Assembly (NCBI GenBank): GCA_017509785.1
Contig: JAFWOT010000030.1
Span: 1 to 55,165, forward strand
Direction: 5' to 3'
DNA: 55,165 bases
DNA from: Clostridia bacterium
GTDB taxonomy: Bacteria; Bacillota; Clostridia; Christensenellales; CAG-138
In this document: positions 47,687 through 55,165 of the stretch, in pieces
How the letters are laid out: the number at the start of each line of letters is the position of its first letter
Numbering within the stretch: the first letter of the stretch is position 1
Position numbers and translations under genes: made by a program
The notes under the pieces: model-generated
What the model saw: the letters and a program-made list of their open reading frames with translations, nothing else
What the model was told of the DNA's origin: nothing
Database searches by the model: none

Positions 47687-49111
47687 TTACAGGTTAAAGT
47701 ACTTCTCGAACTCGGCGGGATGCGGGATCCTGGAGAGCTCCGCGCATTCGGCGCGCTTCCTCTTGATGAAGTTCCCGATGAGCTCCTCGGGGAATACGCC
47801 GCCCTTTACGAGATAATCGTGATCCTTCTCGAGCGCGTCGAGAGCGTCCTCAAGCCTGGTGGGGAGCTGATGGAGCTTCGCCTTCTCCTCCTCGGGAAGC
47901 TCGAACAGGTTGCAGTCATAGGGGCCCCAGCCGTTTTCGTGGGGGTCGATCCTGTTCTCAATGCCGTCAAGACCCGCCATAAGTATCGCCGCGTAGCAGA
48001 AATAGGGGTTGCAGGTGGCGTCGGGGTTGCGGAGCTCGAACCTCCTGAGCTTGGGGGACTTGGCGTACGCGGGTATGCGGATGACCGCGCTGCGGTTGGA
48101 AGTCGCATAGCCGACGGTGACGGGCGCTTCGAAACCGGGAACGAGGCGCTTGAAGGAGTTGGTGGAGGGATTGGTAATGGCACAGAGGGAGGCGATGTGC
48201 TTTAAGAGGCCGCCCATGAACCAATGCGCCTCACGGCTGAGATGCGAATAGCCGTTATCGTCGGAGAATACGGGCTCGCCGTCCTTCAAAAGGAGCATAT
48301 GCACGTGCATACCGCTGCCTGCCTCGCCGTAGACGGGCTTGGGCATGAGGGTGGCCGCAAGGCCGTATTTCTTTGCGACGTTGTGGATTATGTACTTGAC
48401 CATCATGGAGCCGTCCGCCATCTTGGTCATCTCGCCGAGGAGGGGCTCAATCTCAAACTGGCCCGCTCCGCCGACCTCGGGATGATGGTATTTCACGGGG
48501 ATGCCGGCCTTCTCGATCTCCATGCACATTTCGCTCCTCGCCTCATAGGTGGTATCGAGGGGCTTGGCGATATGGTAGTTCTTCTGGAAGGGGACGACGT
48601 TGCCGCTGCCCTCGGTCTCGCTGTTCCAATAGGCCTGCTTCGTATCGACGGCGAAGGATACGCGGCTGTTCTCGACGTTCCAGCCGACCCTGTCAAAGAG
48701 ATAGAACTCGAACTCGGGGAGGATCTTCATCTCGTCGGCGACGCCGGTCTGCTTCATGTAATCGACGGCGGCCTTGACGATGTTCCTCGGATACTGGGCG
48801 AGGGGACGGTTCTCGGGATAATCTATGATCATGGCGTTGCCGATCATCGAAAGGGTCTTCACACCGCAGAAGGGATCTATCGCCGCGGTATCGAGATCGG
48901 GTATGTAGACCATATCGCTCTTCTCGACGACGGCGTAGCCGTAGTTGGAAGCATCGAAGCCGATGCCGTTGACCATCGTTTCCTCATTGAAGTTGGCGGC
49001 GGGGATCGTTACGTGGCGGAACTGGCCGTTGATATCAACGATCTTGAAGTCCACCATCTTGATATCCTCTTCGCGGATAAGCTGCATGATTTCCTGTGTC
49101 GTCTTAGCCAT
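47687..49111 (-). CDS. glnA: Glutamine synthetase type I
   Basis: 474 aa. It makes glutamine from glutamate and ammonia with ATP. The beta-Grasp N-terminus (VDFKIVDINGQFRHVTIP), NGIGFDASNYGY, EFEFYLFD, the metal/ATP block GGAGQFEIEPL, GSGMHVHMLL (substrate loop), NPSTNSFKRLVPGFEAPV and RNPDATCNPYFCYAAILMAGLDG are all present. Promoter upstream (49166-49194) and terminator downstream. No glnR or glnK/amtB is adjacent, so nitrogen control must act from elsewhere. It supplies the amide donor for glmS. Confidence 0.97.
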   Translation of the reverse strand: MAKTTQEIMQLIREEDIKMVDFKIVDINGQFRHVTIPAANFNEETMVNGIGFDASNYGYAVVEKSDMVYIPDLDTAAIDPFCGVKTLSMIGNAMIIDYPENRPLAQYPRNIVKAAVDYMKQTGVADEMKILPEFEFYLFDRVGWNVENSRVSFAVDTKQAYWNSETEGSGNVVPFQKNYHIAKPLDTTYEARSEMCMEIEKAGIPVKYHHPEVGGAGQFEIEPLLGEMTKMADGSMMVKYIIHNVAKKYGLAATLMPKPVYGEAGSGMHVHMLLLKDGEPVFSDDNGYSHLSREAHWFMGGLLKHIASLCAITNPSTNSFKRLVPGFEAPVTVGYATSNRSAVIRIPAYAKSPKLRRFELRNPDATCNPYFCYAAILMAGLDGIENRIDPHENGWGPYDCNLFELPEEEKAKLHQLPTRLEDALDALEKDHDYLVKGGVFPEELIGNFIKRKRAECAELSRIPHPAEFEKYFNL

Positions 49112-49165
49112 AATACACCTCTTGATATTTTATCGGGCAAATGCGAAACGCCCGTCTTTACGTTT

Positions 49166-49194
49166 AGTATACATGATATATATACGGAAGTAAA
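49166..49194 (-). promoter_or_regulatory. glnA promoter
   Basis: TTTACT (49189-49194), 17 bases, TATACT (49166-49171). A small hairpin CGGGC/GCCCG occurs in the leader. Confidence 0.7.
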
Positions 49195-49268
49195 GGGCTA
49201 ATTTTTTTATATTTACCCGTATATTTATCGCCGCCGGCAGGACTCGGCGCGCCCCGGCGGGAGCGAAG

Positions 49269-49294
49269 AAAAGCGGGGCTCCTGCGAGCCCCGC
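49269..49294 (-). terminator. hpf terminator
   Basis: GCGGGGCTC/GAGCCCCGC with a four-base loop, then TTTTCTTCG on the minus strand. Confidence 0.85.
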
Positions 49295-49327
49295 GAGGGT
49301 GTTATATCCATCAAGCCGAAAGTCGGT

Positions 49328-49852
49328 TTATTCGGGTTCGATGAGACCGAGATTGCCGTCCTTCCTCTTATAGAGAACGTTTATATCATCCGTTTCGGAG
49401 TTGGTGAACACGAAGAACGAATGGCCGAGAAGATCCATCTGCAGGACGGCCTCGTCAATGCTCATGGGCTTGATCGAGAAGCGCTTGTTCCTGACGATCC
49501 TGGGACCCTCGTCCTCCTCCTCGTCCGCATACTCGGGGATGGGCTCGTTGAAGGCCTCCGCCTTGAGGTTCTTTTCGAGCTTCGTGCGGTGGCGGATGAT
49601 CTGCCGCTCAAGCTTCGCGATGACGTTGTCGATGGAAGCGTACATATCGCCGGTGACTTCCTCGCCGCGGATTATGCCGCCGCCGTAGGGGATCGTCACT
49701 TCAACGATATGACGGTTCTTTTCGACCGCCATAGTCACCTGCGCGGGCGTGTCCGCGGGGAAATAGCGCTCGAGCTTCGCCATTTTCTTCATTGCGAGAT
49801 CACGCAGGTAGTCGGATACTTCGATGTTTTTGCCGTTAATGGAAATACGCAT
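49328..49852 (-). CDS. hpf: Ribosome hibernation promoting factor, long form
   Basis: 174 aa from the ATG at 49852 (AAAGGAG nine bases upstream). Long HPF pairs two 70S ribosomes into inactive 100S dimers in starving cells. The N-terminal ribosome-binding domain starts MRISINGKNIEVSDYLRDLAMKKMAKLERYF and the C-terminal dimerisation domain contains KRFSIKPMSIDEAVLQMDLLGHSFFVFTN. The leader carries two hairpins (49873-49922). It has its own promoter. Confidence 0.96.
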   Translation of the reverse strand: MRISINGKNIEVSDYLRDLAMKKMAKLERYFPADTPAQVTMAVEKNRHIVEVTIPYGGGIIRGEEVTGDMYASIDNVIAKLERQIIRHRTKLEKNLKAEAFNEPIPEYADEEEDEGPRIVRNKRFSIKPMSIDEAVLQMDLLGHSFFVFTNSETDDINVLYKRKDGNLGLIEPE

Positions 49853-49872
49853 GATTTGTTGCTCCTTTCCTT

Positions 49873-49922
49873 GGCGCCGGGGGCGCCTATTTACAAAATC
49901 GCGGATGGGTTTTCTCACCCGC
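49873..49922 (-). promoter_or_regulatory. Two hairpins in the hpf leader
   Basis: GGCGCC/GGCGCC around CCC (49873-49887) lies just before the AAAGGAG site. A 7-bp stem GCGGGTG/CATCCGC (49901-49922) precedes it. They may affect translation or mRNA lifetime. Confidence 0.5.
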
Positions 49923-49939
49923 TCTTTAATTGTGGATAT

Positions 49940-49968
49940 ATTATATCACGCCCCGACGCATTTTACAA
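49940..49968 (-). promoter_or_regulatory. hpf promoter
   Basis: TTGTAA (49963-49968), 17 bases, TATAAT (49940-49945), giving a leader of about 80 bases. Confidence 0.8.
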
Positions 49969-50012
49969 GCCCTTTTCTTGTAAAGATCTTGTAAAAATTG
50001 TGACGGCCATCA

Positions 50013-50654
50013 TCAATTGAGGGTCTTCTCGCGGTTGCCGGAATTAACGGTGATCTCAATGGGAAGATCGCCCCTGAAGGCTCTCGATTCGACGCCGATG
50101 AGCACGACGTGGGTCTCAAAAGCGGTGGTGACTATTGCGTCGCCCGGGCCCTGCTCGGTGATGTCGATAATGATCTTATCGCTCGCCACCTTGAAGCTGT
50201 GGTAATCGACGGTGTATCCGCCCGTGCGGACGACGTCCTTGACGGCTATGACAACGATGCTTTCAAGCTTCTCGGGGCTGTAGTGCTCGGGAAGCTCCGC
50301 CGCCTGGGGGAAATCCTTCACGAGCGACTCGTAATCGGTATAGACGGTGTACGAGGTCCCCTCGACGGAGCCGCCGCCCGTGCGGAACGCGTCATGGAAC
50401 GCGACGGGATCCCTGCGGGCAGTGTCGCCGGAGACGCCCGCTGCGGCCGTGTTCTCGACAGCGGGGGTGGAATCGGGGTCGAGCGCGCCGGGATCGAGAG
50501 CGCCGGTATCCACGGCGCCGGGCGCCTGCGTGCCGTCGGTTATCTTGATGGGATCGTCCTGAGACGGCCCGCCCTCATGGGGGGTTGCCGTGCAGCCCGC
50601 AAGGGCGAGCGCGGCGGCAAGAGCCAATACGGCTGCGGAAAATATCTTTTTCAT
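50013..50654 (-). CDS. Lipoprotein with PrcB-like C-terminal domain
   Basis: 213 aa from the ATG at 50654 (AAAGGA upstream). Lipobox LAGC puts the lipid Cys at 21. A linker with GALDPGALDPD-like repeats follows. The C-terminal ~110 residues (VEGTSYTVYTDYESLVKDFP ... GYTVDYHSFKVASDKIIIDITEQGPGDAIV) match the PrcB_C pattern, first described in a protein needed for PrtP protease stability in Treponema. It may assist an exported protease such as the subtilase, but it is not next to one. A perfect hairpin lies in the leader. Confidence 0.8.
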   Translation of the reverse strand: MKKIFSAAVLALAAALALAGCTATPHEGGPSQDDPIKITDGTQAPGAVDTGALDPGALDPDSTPAVENTAAAGVSGDTARRDPVAFHDAFRTGGGSVEGTSYTVYTDYESLVKDFPQAAELPEHYSPEKLESIVVIAVKDVVRTGGYTVDYHSFKVASDKIIIDITEQGPGDAIVTTAFETHVVLIGVESRAFRGDLPIEITVNSGNREKTLN

Positions 50655-50678
50655 GTTCTTACGTCCTTTCTCTTCAGT

Positions 50679-50696
50679 CGAGGGGAACTCCCCTCG
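50679..50696 (-). other. Leader hairpin before the PrcB-like lipoprotein
   Basis: CGAGGGGA/TCCCCTCG with a GT turn, just upstream of the AAAGGA site. Possible regulatory stem. Confidence 0.5.
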
Positions 50697-50730
50697 TAAA
50701 TATAACGAACAAGGAGCCCTTCGGGTTCCC

Positions 50731-50759
50731 ATTATATCAACAAACCTTCCTTTTGGCAA
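50731..50759 (-). promoter_or_regulatory. Promoter of the PrcB-like lipoprotein
   Basis: TTGCCA (50754-50759), 17 bases, TATAAT (50731-50736). Confidence 0.8.
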
Positions 50760-50799
50760 CGGGTCAATTTCAACATCGGCCTTCACGGGCAATAAACGC

Positions 50800-50828
50800 T
50801 TGCCAAGAGCGCCCAAAGCATTTATAAT
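50800..50828 (+). promoter_or_regulatory. ansA promoter
   Basis: TTGCCA (50800-50805), 17 bases, TATAAT (50823-50828), 28 bases before the gene. Confidence 0.8.
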
Positions 50829-50856
50829 ATAGGAAAGACAATTCCGGAGGTATCAT

Positions 50857-51846
50857 ATGAAACGCATATGCCTCATCGCGACCGGCGGCACCATCGCCTG
50901 CGTGCCGACGGAAAACGGGCTCTCGCCCGAGCTTACGGCGCGCGATCTTATAAACCTCGTCGGCTGTGAGACCGACGGCATAACCATTAGCTGCACGGAT
51001 CTTTTCAGCATGGATTCTTCCAACATCCAGCCGGAGGAATGGTGCGTGATCTCCGCCGCCATACGCGAGAAGGTCGGCAACTGCGACGGGATCGTGCTCA
51101 CCCACGGGACCGACACGATGGCATACACCGCGTCGATGCTCTCGTTCATGCTCTCGGGGCTGCCCGTACCCGTCGTGCTGACGGGCGCACAGTACCCCGC
51201 CATCTATCCGAATTCTGACGGCAGGCGCAACCTTTGCGACGCCGTAACCGCGGCTTCCACCCTGCCCGGCGGAGTCTACATCTGCTTCGGCGGGTCCGTC
51301 ATACTCGGATGCCGCGCCGTCAAGACGAGGACGACGAGCCTCAACGCCTTCGAATCTATAAATTACCCGTACATCGCCACCGTGAGCGACGGCAAATGCG
51401 TCATGCTCCATACGCCGAAGCCCAAGGTCGGATTCAGCTATTCGGCCTCGATAGATCCGCGCGTCGCTCTGATCAAGATCGTCCCCGGGATGAGCCCGCA
51501 GCTGCTCGACTGCCTCAAGGACATAGGCATGAAGGGCGTCGTCGTGGAAGGGTTCGGCCTCGGCGGGATGCACAATTTCAGAAGGGATCACACCGAATCG
51601 ATAAAGAAACTGATGGCGGCTGGGATACCCGTCGTGCTGACGAGCCAATGCCTGTATGAGCAGTCCACGCCCGACGTTTACGAGGTCAGCCGTTCGCTCT
51701 CCGAGGTGGGGGTCATCTCCGCCCACGACATGACGACCGAGGCCGCTATCACAAAGCTGATGTGGGTGCTCGGAAGGGCGCACGACATAGAGAGCGTTCG
51801 CCGCATAATGAACACCGACATCGCGGGCGAGCTTACAGAAGCATAA
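50857..51846 (+). CDS. ansA: L-asparaginase, type I
   Basis: 329 aa. Hydrolyses asparagine to aspartate and ammonia. Catalytic Thr motifs are ATGGTIAC near the N-terminus and LTHGTDTMAYTASML around residue 83, with TGAQYP following. No signal peptide, so cytoplasmic type I. GGAGG precedes the ATG. A mazG gene follows within 47 bases, possibly on the same transcript. It is divergent from the PrcB-like lipoprotein. Confidence 0.94.
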   Translation: MKRICLIATGGTIACVPTENGLSPELTARDLINLVGCETDGITISCTDLFSMDSSNIQPEEWCVISAAIREKVGNCDGIVLTHGTDTMAYTASMLSFMLSGLPVPVVLTGAQYPAIYPNSDGRRNLCDAVTAASTLPGGVYICFGGSVILGCRAVKTRTTSLNAFESINYPYIATVSDGKCVMLHTPKPKVGFSYSASIDPRVALIKIVPGMSPQLLDCLKDIGMKGVVVEGFGLGGMHNFRRDHTESIKKLMAAGIPVVLTSQCLYEQSTPDVYEVSRSLSEVGVISAHDMTTEAAITKLMWVLGRAHDIESVRRIMNTDIAGELTEA

Positions 51847-51893
51847 TAATTTGAGAACCGGTCTTTGGAGACGGTCTATAAAGGGGAGTAAAC

Positions 51894-53384
51894 ATGACGG
51901 ATCTTTATATCATTCAGGCAGGCGCAGCGGAATTAGGCTTTCCCCGCGCCCTTTTTCTGCAGGCGGAATCCCGATTTGTGCAGACGGCGGAGCATCCTTT
52001 CATAAAAAGGCTTCATCTTGAAGGAAATTACGTCACAATGGACGATCTTTACGAATCCTGCGGTGATTTCGACGAGCTCAACCGCTGCATAGCGGGCAGG
52101 CTCGTTGAGGCGGCAGAGTTCATCTCAAGCAGCGGCTATAATGAGACCGTACCCTCCGACTGCAAACGGTTTGTCGTTTACGTGACGCTTGGGCGAGTCA
52201 ATCCCGATCTGCTCGCCGCGATACATGATATCGCCGACGCGGGAAAGGTCAACGTCGAAGTCGGCCCGTTCATCAGCTTTGCCGAAGCCGCTTATTCGGA
52301 TGCGCTTTCGTACGGGCATCTTAACGGGCAGGAGATATTGACGGAGCTCCCCGCTAACCGTCTCGTCCGCATTCCCGATACCGAGGCGCTTTATGCGATC
52401 ACCGAGATCGATTCGCCGCTTACCGCTTCTGATGTGAAGCTCACGCTTTCGGAGTACTATCCCGATGAATACGAGGTCTATTTTGCGCTTCCCGCTCCCG
52501 ACGGAAGCTGTTATGAGGTAAAGACCCGTAAGCTCTATGAGATCGACCGCATGAGCGCGTATGACGCCGCGGCGGTGCTGCTGGTGCCGCCCGCAAACGA
52601 GCTCGACCTCCCCCGCCACTCCGTCGAGGGGCTTATGCAGATGATGCGCCGCCTTCGCGCTCCCGGCGGCTGCCCCTGGGACGCAGAGCAGACCCATGAG
52701 TCGCTCAAAAAGAGCCTTCTTGAGGAATGCTGGGAGGTCATCGACGCGATAGATAGGAACGATCCCGACGACCTGTGCGAGGAGCTGGGCGATCTGCTTC
52801 TGCAGATAGCGTTCCACGTCGTCATCGAGGAGGAGCACGCGGCTTTCTCCCTGCGCGACGTTGCGACGGGCATCACCAACAAGATGATATTCCGCCACCC
52901 GCACGTATTCGGGAACGTACACGTCGATAATTCCGACGAAGTGCTCGTAAACTGGGAGGTTTTAAAGAAGCAGGAGAAGCATCAGCAGACAGTGGCCTCC
53001 GCCATGGATTCTGTGCCCAAGTCATTCCCGCCGCTTCTGCGCGCATACAAGATACAGAAGAAAGCGGCGGACGTCGGCTTCGATTGGGACTCCGCCGAGG
53101 AGGCTCTCCCCAAGGTGCATGAGGAGGCGGACGAGGTGATGGAGGCGATCTCCGAGGGCGACAGGGCGCATATCGAGGACGAGATAGGAGATCTCTTCTT
53201 TGCCGCCGTGAACGTGGCAAGGCTGAAAAAGGTCGATCCCGACCTGGCTCTCACCGCCGCGACCGATAAATTCGAAAAGCGCTTCAAGCTGACCGAGAAG
53301 CTGATGCTTGAGGATGGTAAGAGGTTTGATGATATGACCCTCGCCGAGATGGACGAGTATTGGGAGAAGGCGAAGAAGCTTTGA
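51894..53384 (+). CDS. mazG: MazG-family NTP pyrophosphohydrolase with degenerate methylase-like N-terminus
   Basis: 496 aa, about the length of the YabN-type fusion proteins. Residues ~240-350 and ~380-490 hold MazG modules: APGGCPWDAEQTHESLKKSLLEECWEVIDAI and EELGDLLLQIAFHVV, then HEEADEVMEAI and IEDEIGDLFFAAVNV (the ExxE...ExxD metal-binding pattern). The N-terminal ~230 residues correspond in position to the tetrapyrrole-methylase domain of YabN, but the SAM-binding GxGPGD motif is absent (IIQAGAAELGFP instead). It therefore looks like a decayed or re-purposed domain. MazG cleans up non-canonical NTPs. GGGGAG precedes the start. Confidence 0.88.
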   Translation: MTDLYIIQAGAAELGFPRALFLQAESRFVQTAEHPFIKRLHLEGNYVTMDDLYESCGDFDELNRCIAGRLVEAAEFISSSGYNETVPSDCKRFVVYVTLGRVNPDLLAAIHDIADAGKVNVEVGPFISFAEAAYSDALSYGHLNGQEILTELPANRLVRIPDTEALYAITEIDSPLTASDVKLTLSEYYPDEYEVYFALPAPDGSCYEVKTRKLYEIDRMSAYDAAAVLLVPPANELDLPRHSVEGLMQMMRRLRAPGGCPWDAEQTHESLKKSLLEECWEVIDAIDRNDPDDLCEELGDLLLQIAFHVVIEEEHAAFSLRDVATGITNKMIFRHPHVFGNVHVDNSDEVLVNWEVLKKQEKHQQTVASAMDSVPKSFPPLLRAYKIQKKAADVGFDWDSAEEALPKVHEEADEVMEAISEGDRAHIEDEIGDLFFAAVNVARLKKVDPDLALTAATDKFEKRFKLTEKLMLEDGKRFDDMTLAEMDEYWEKAKKL

Positions 53385-53414
53385 ACGGGAAACGGCTCAA
53401 AGCGAACAAAAAAA

Positions 53415-53446
53415 TAACGGCGCGTGAAGCGCCGTTAATTTTTTGA
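53415..53446. terminator. Bidirectional terminator between mazG and ferredoxin
   Basis: Perfect 9-bp arms TAACGGCGC/GCGCCGTTA around GTGAA, with AATTTTTTG on the plus side and TTTTTTTG on the minus side. Confidence 0.92.
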
Positions 53447-53451
53447 GTAAA

Positions 53452-53622
53452 TTACTCCTGCTCGGGAGCACCGACGGGGCAGGTGCCTGCGCAAGCGCCG
53501 CACTCTACACACAGATCGGGGTTGATCTCGAACTTGCCATCACCCTCGGTGATAGCGCCAACGGGACATTCTGCTGCGCAAGCGCCGCATGCGATGCAAG
53601 CATCAGTGATTTTGTAAGCCAT
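53452..53622 (-). CDS. 2[4Fe-4S] ferredoxin
   Basis: 56 aa, ATG at 53622 with AGGAGG eight bases upstream, stop at 53452. Both clusters follow the classic clostridial spacing: Cys9, 12, 15 and 19 (CIACGACAAECP) and Cys38, 41, 44 and 48 (CVECGACAGTCP). The body MAYKITDACIACGACAAECP is typical of small low-potential electron carriers in anaerobic metabolism (pyruvate:ferredoxin oxidoreductase, hydrogenases). A possible partner in this window is the aldo/keto reductase with a ferredoxin tail. It has a promoter (53657-53684) and a strong terminator. Confidence 0.96.
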   Translation of the reverse strand: MAYKITDACIACGACAAECPVGAITEGDGKFEINPDLCVECGACAGTCPVGAPEQE

Positions 53623-53656
53623 TGTGAATACCTCCTGTCAGTATTGCTGTATCATC

Positions 53657-53684
53657 ATTATAATACATTCGACGGAAAAATCAA
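53657..53684 (-). promoter_or_regulatory. Ferredoxin promoter
   Basis: TTGATT (53679-53684), 16 bases, TATAAT (53657-53662), 34 bases before the start codon. Confidence 0.8.
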
Positions 53685-53725
53685 GTGTCGGAGCAATATT
53701 TTACACCGACTTTACACAAGGGACC

Positions 53726-54004
53726 TTACTTGACCTCAAGGGCCTCCTTAAGGGCGTTGCCGGCCTTGAAAGCGGCGGAGCGGCTGGCGGCGATCTCGAT
53801 GGGCTCGCCGGTCATGGGGTTGCGGCCGGACCTGGCGGGACGCTCACGAACCTCAAAACGACCGAAACCGACGATCTGGACCTTCTCGCCTTCCTTGAGG
53901 CTTTCAATTATGGAATCGAAAGTAGCGTTAATGACAGCGTCGATATCCTTCTTGGGGAGATTGGACTTTGCCGCTACGGCATTGATAAGCTGAGCCTTGT
54001 TCAT
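53726..54004 (-). CDS. hup: HU family DNA-binding protein
   Basis: 92 aa. Complete HU fold: MNKAQLINAVAAKSNLPKKDIDAVINATFDSI at the N-terminus and the DNA-binding arm GRFEVRERPARSGRNPMTGEPIEIAAS, with Pro at the intercalating position. It compacts and bends chromosomal DNA. GGAGG lies seven bases before the ATG, and a promoter is at 54069-54096. Frequently neighbours mazG in Firmicutes, here in convergent orientation with the ferredoxin gene between. Confidence 0.97.
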   Translation of the reverse strand: MNKAQLINAVAAKSNLPKKDIDAVINATFDSIIESLKEGEKVQIVGFGRFEVRERPARSGRNPMTGEPIEIAASRSAAFKAGNALKEALEVK

Positions 54005-54068
54005 TTTATATTCCTCCGAGTAAAAAATAGTTATTTAGCTATTGCCGCACATGACGGCACAAGAGCTA

Positions 54069-54096
54069 TTGTAGCATAAAATACCGAAAATACAAG
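54069..54096 (-). promoter_or_regulatory. hup promoter
   Basis: TTGTAT (54091-54096), 16 bases, TACAAT (54069-54074), with A-runs upstream. The leader has a short stem GCCG/CGGC. Confidence 0.7.
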
Positions 54097-54190
54097 TCTT
54101 TTTTTTGATTTTTTCTCATATATTCCACAACAGCGCCGGATATCGGAATGGATCGTATATGATAGCAAAGCTCGGTCCCGGGACGAACAA

Positions 54191-54220
54191 AAACGGGCCG
54201 CGGTTTCCCGCAGCCCGTTT
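54191..54220 (-). terminator. tuf terminator
   Basis: Arms of 13 bp with one mismatch (54191-54203 with 54208-54220), loop GAAA, then a TTTTTGTT tail on the minus strand. Confidence 0.9.
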
Positions 54221-54241
54221 TGCAGACGATTCGGTTATCGA

Positions 54242-55165
54242 TTACTCGATGATAGCGGTAACAACGCCGGAAGCAACCGTACGGCCGCCCTCGCGGATAG
54301 CGAAGCGGAGACCCTCGTCCATGGCGATCGGGGTGATGAGGTTGATCTCCATGCGGGTGTTATCGCCGGGCATTACCATCTCAGTGCCCTCGGGGAGAGT
54401 GATGGTGCCGGTAACGTCAGTGGTACGGAAGTAGAACTGGGGACGATAGCCGCTGAAGAAGGGGGTATGACGACCGCCCTCTTCCTTGGTCAGAACGTAG
54501 ACCTCACCCTTGAAGTGGGTGTGGGGATGAATGGTGCCGGGCTGAGCGAGGACCTGGCCGCGCTCAACTTCGTTCCTCTGGATACCGCGGAGGAGGCAGC
54601 CGATGTTGTCGCCGGCCTCAGCGAAATCGAGGAGCTTGCGGAACATCTCAACGCCGGTGACGGTGGTGTCCTTGGGCTCATCCTTCAGACCAACGATCTG
54701 GACCTTATCGTTGACCTTGATCATACCGCGCTCAACACGGCCGGTAGCAACGGTACCACGACCGGTGATGGTGAAGACGTCCTCAACAGGCATAAGGAAG
54801 GGCTTGTCGGAAGCACGCTGGGGAGTGGGGATGTAGTTGTCAACAGCGTCCATCAGCTCGAAGATGCACTGGCACTCGGGGGACTCCTTAGCAACAGCGC
54901 CGTTGGTGAGGGCCTCGAGGGCCTTCAGAGCGGAACCCTTGATGATGGGGGTGTCGTCTCCGGGGAAATCGTAGCTGGAGAGCAGCTCACGGATCTCCAT
55001 CTCAACAAGCTCGAGGAGCTCGGGATCGTCGACCTGGTCGACCTTGTTCATGAAGACGATGATGTAGGGAACGCCGACCTGACGGGCGAGCAGGATGTGC
55101 TCACGGGTCTGGGGCATGGGGCCGTCAGCCGCGGAAACGACGAGGATAGCACCGTCCATCTGCGC
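54242..55165 (-). CDS. tuf: Elongation factor Tu, C-terminal part (truncated by the window edge)
   Basis: The frame runs off the right edge, so the N-terminus (G1 P-loop and switch regions, about 90 residues) is missing. The visible part starts [20 protein letters not shown] and includes the guanine motif [10 protein letters not shown] (NKxD). It continues through domain 2 ([12 protein letters not shown]) and domain 3 to VVTAIIE, the standard end. EF-Tu delivers aminoacyl-tRNA to the ribosome. The rest, and probably fusA, would lie beyond the window. Codon use is strongly biased, as expected for a highly expressed gene. Confidence 0.98.
   Translation of the reverse strand, partial: AQMDGAILVVSAADGPMPQTREHILLARQVGVPYIIVFMNKVDQVDDPELLELVEMEIRELLSSYDFPGDDTPIIKGSALKALEALTNGAVAKESPECQCIFELMDAVDNYIPTPQRASDKPFLMPVEDVFTITGRGTVATGRVERGMIKVNDKVQIVGLKDEPKDTTVTGVEMFRKLLDFAEAGDNIGCLLRGIQRNEVERGQVLAQPGTIHPHTHFKGEVYVLTKEEGGRHTPFFSGYRPQFYFRTTDVTGTITLPEGTEMVMPGDNTRMEINLITPIAMDEGLRFAIREGGRTVASGVVTAIIE

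Noticed and set aside
49112..49194. Glutamine or other riboswitch in the glnA leader
   Set aside because: Only one weak 5-bp stem is visible and no conserved riboswitch core could be recognised.

Overview
The window reads as a chromosomal segment of a Bacillota (Clostridia-like) bacterium with a high GC content. The evidence is the strong Shine-Dalgarno sites (AAAGGAG, GGAGG), consensus SigA-type promoters, an IreB/RuvX/DUF1292 block, long-form HPF, a SpoIIQ-like M23 protein and type I dockerins. The 16S fragment is too short to place it further; an uncultured gut Clostridia lineage such as Christensenellales is only a guess. No phage, IS element, CRISPR array, tRNA or plasmid gene was seen.

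Layout. 1-570: 5' end of a leftward 16S rRNA gene with its promoter. 570-4693: a leftward operon encoding a SatD-like nucleotidyl-cyclase-fold/HTH protein, a DUF3307 membrane protein and DNA polymerase I. 4757-6111: arcA. 6121-10200: two tiny membrane proteins, an alpha/beta hydrolase and a dockerin-bearing subtilase, all leftward behind one promoter. 10251-14308: three tandem paralogous beta-propeller-like lipoproteins behind a perfect consensus promoter, with decayed sequence upstream. 14349-15346: a 61-aa protein and a hydrolase. 15436-19640: glmS, a deoxyribosyltransferase-like protein, then an XRE-sigma-region-4 hybrid regulator coupled to a membrane anti-sigma-like protein. 19702-26265: serine biosynthesis (serC, serA), rodA with a lipoprotein, pgi and a small lipoprotein.

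26279-28823: an MBL-fold hydrolase, an unknown 190-aa protein and a CPBP-like membrane protein with a 7 x 39-bp repeat tail. 28998-34040: SpoIIQ-like M23 protein, small membrane protein, a PII-like protein with a CPA2 antiporter, and a NYN-domain protein. 34047-40183: a long leftward run (ireB, ferredoxin-type aldo/keto reductase, dockerin M30-like peptidase, ruvX, DUF1292, flavodoxin-fold reductase, acyltransferase, lipid kinase). 40277-42884: a 47-aa membrane protein, a nitroreductase, a DnaA-box cluster and lspA-rluD. 42914-47553: addA and a third dockerin protein. 47687-55165: glnA, hpf, a PrcB-like lipoprotein, ansA, mazG, a 2[4Fe-4S] ferredoxin, HU and a truncated tuf.

Three secreted dockerin proteins (two of them peptidases) suggest that the cell displays proteases on a cohesin scaffold encoded elsewhere; no cohesin was seen here. 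The most interesting regulatory units are the XRE/sigma-4 hybrid with its membrane partner, the cyclase-fold SatD/DUF3307 pair, and the PII-like/antiporter pair. Functions are inferred from motifs read by eye; no database search was possible.
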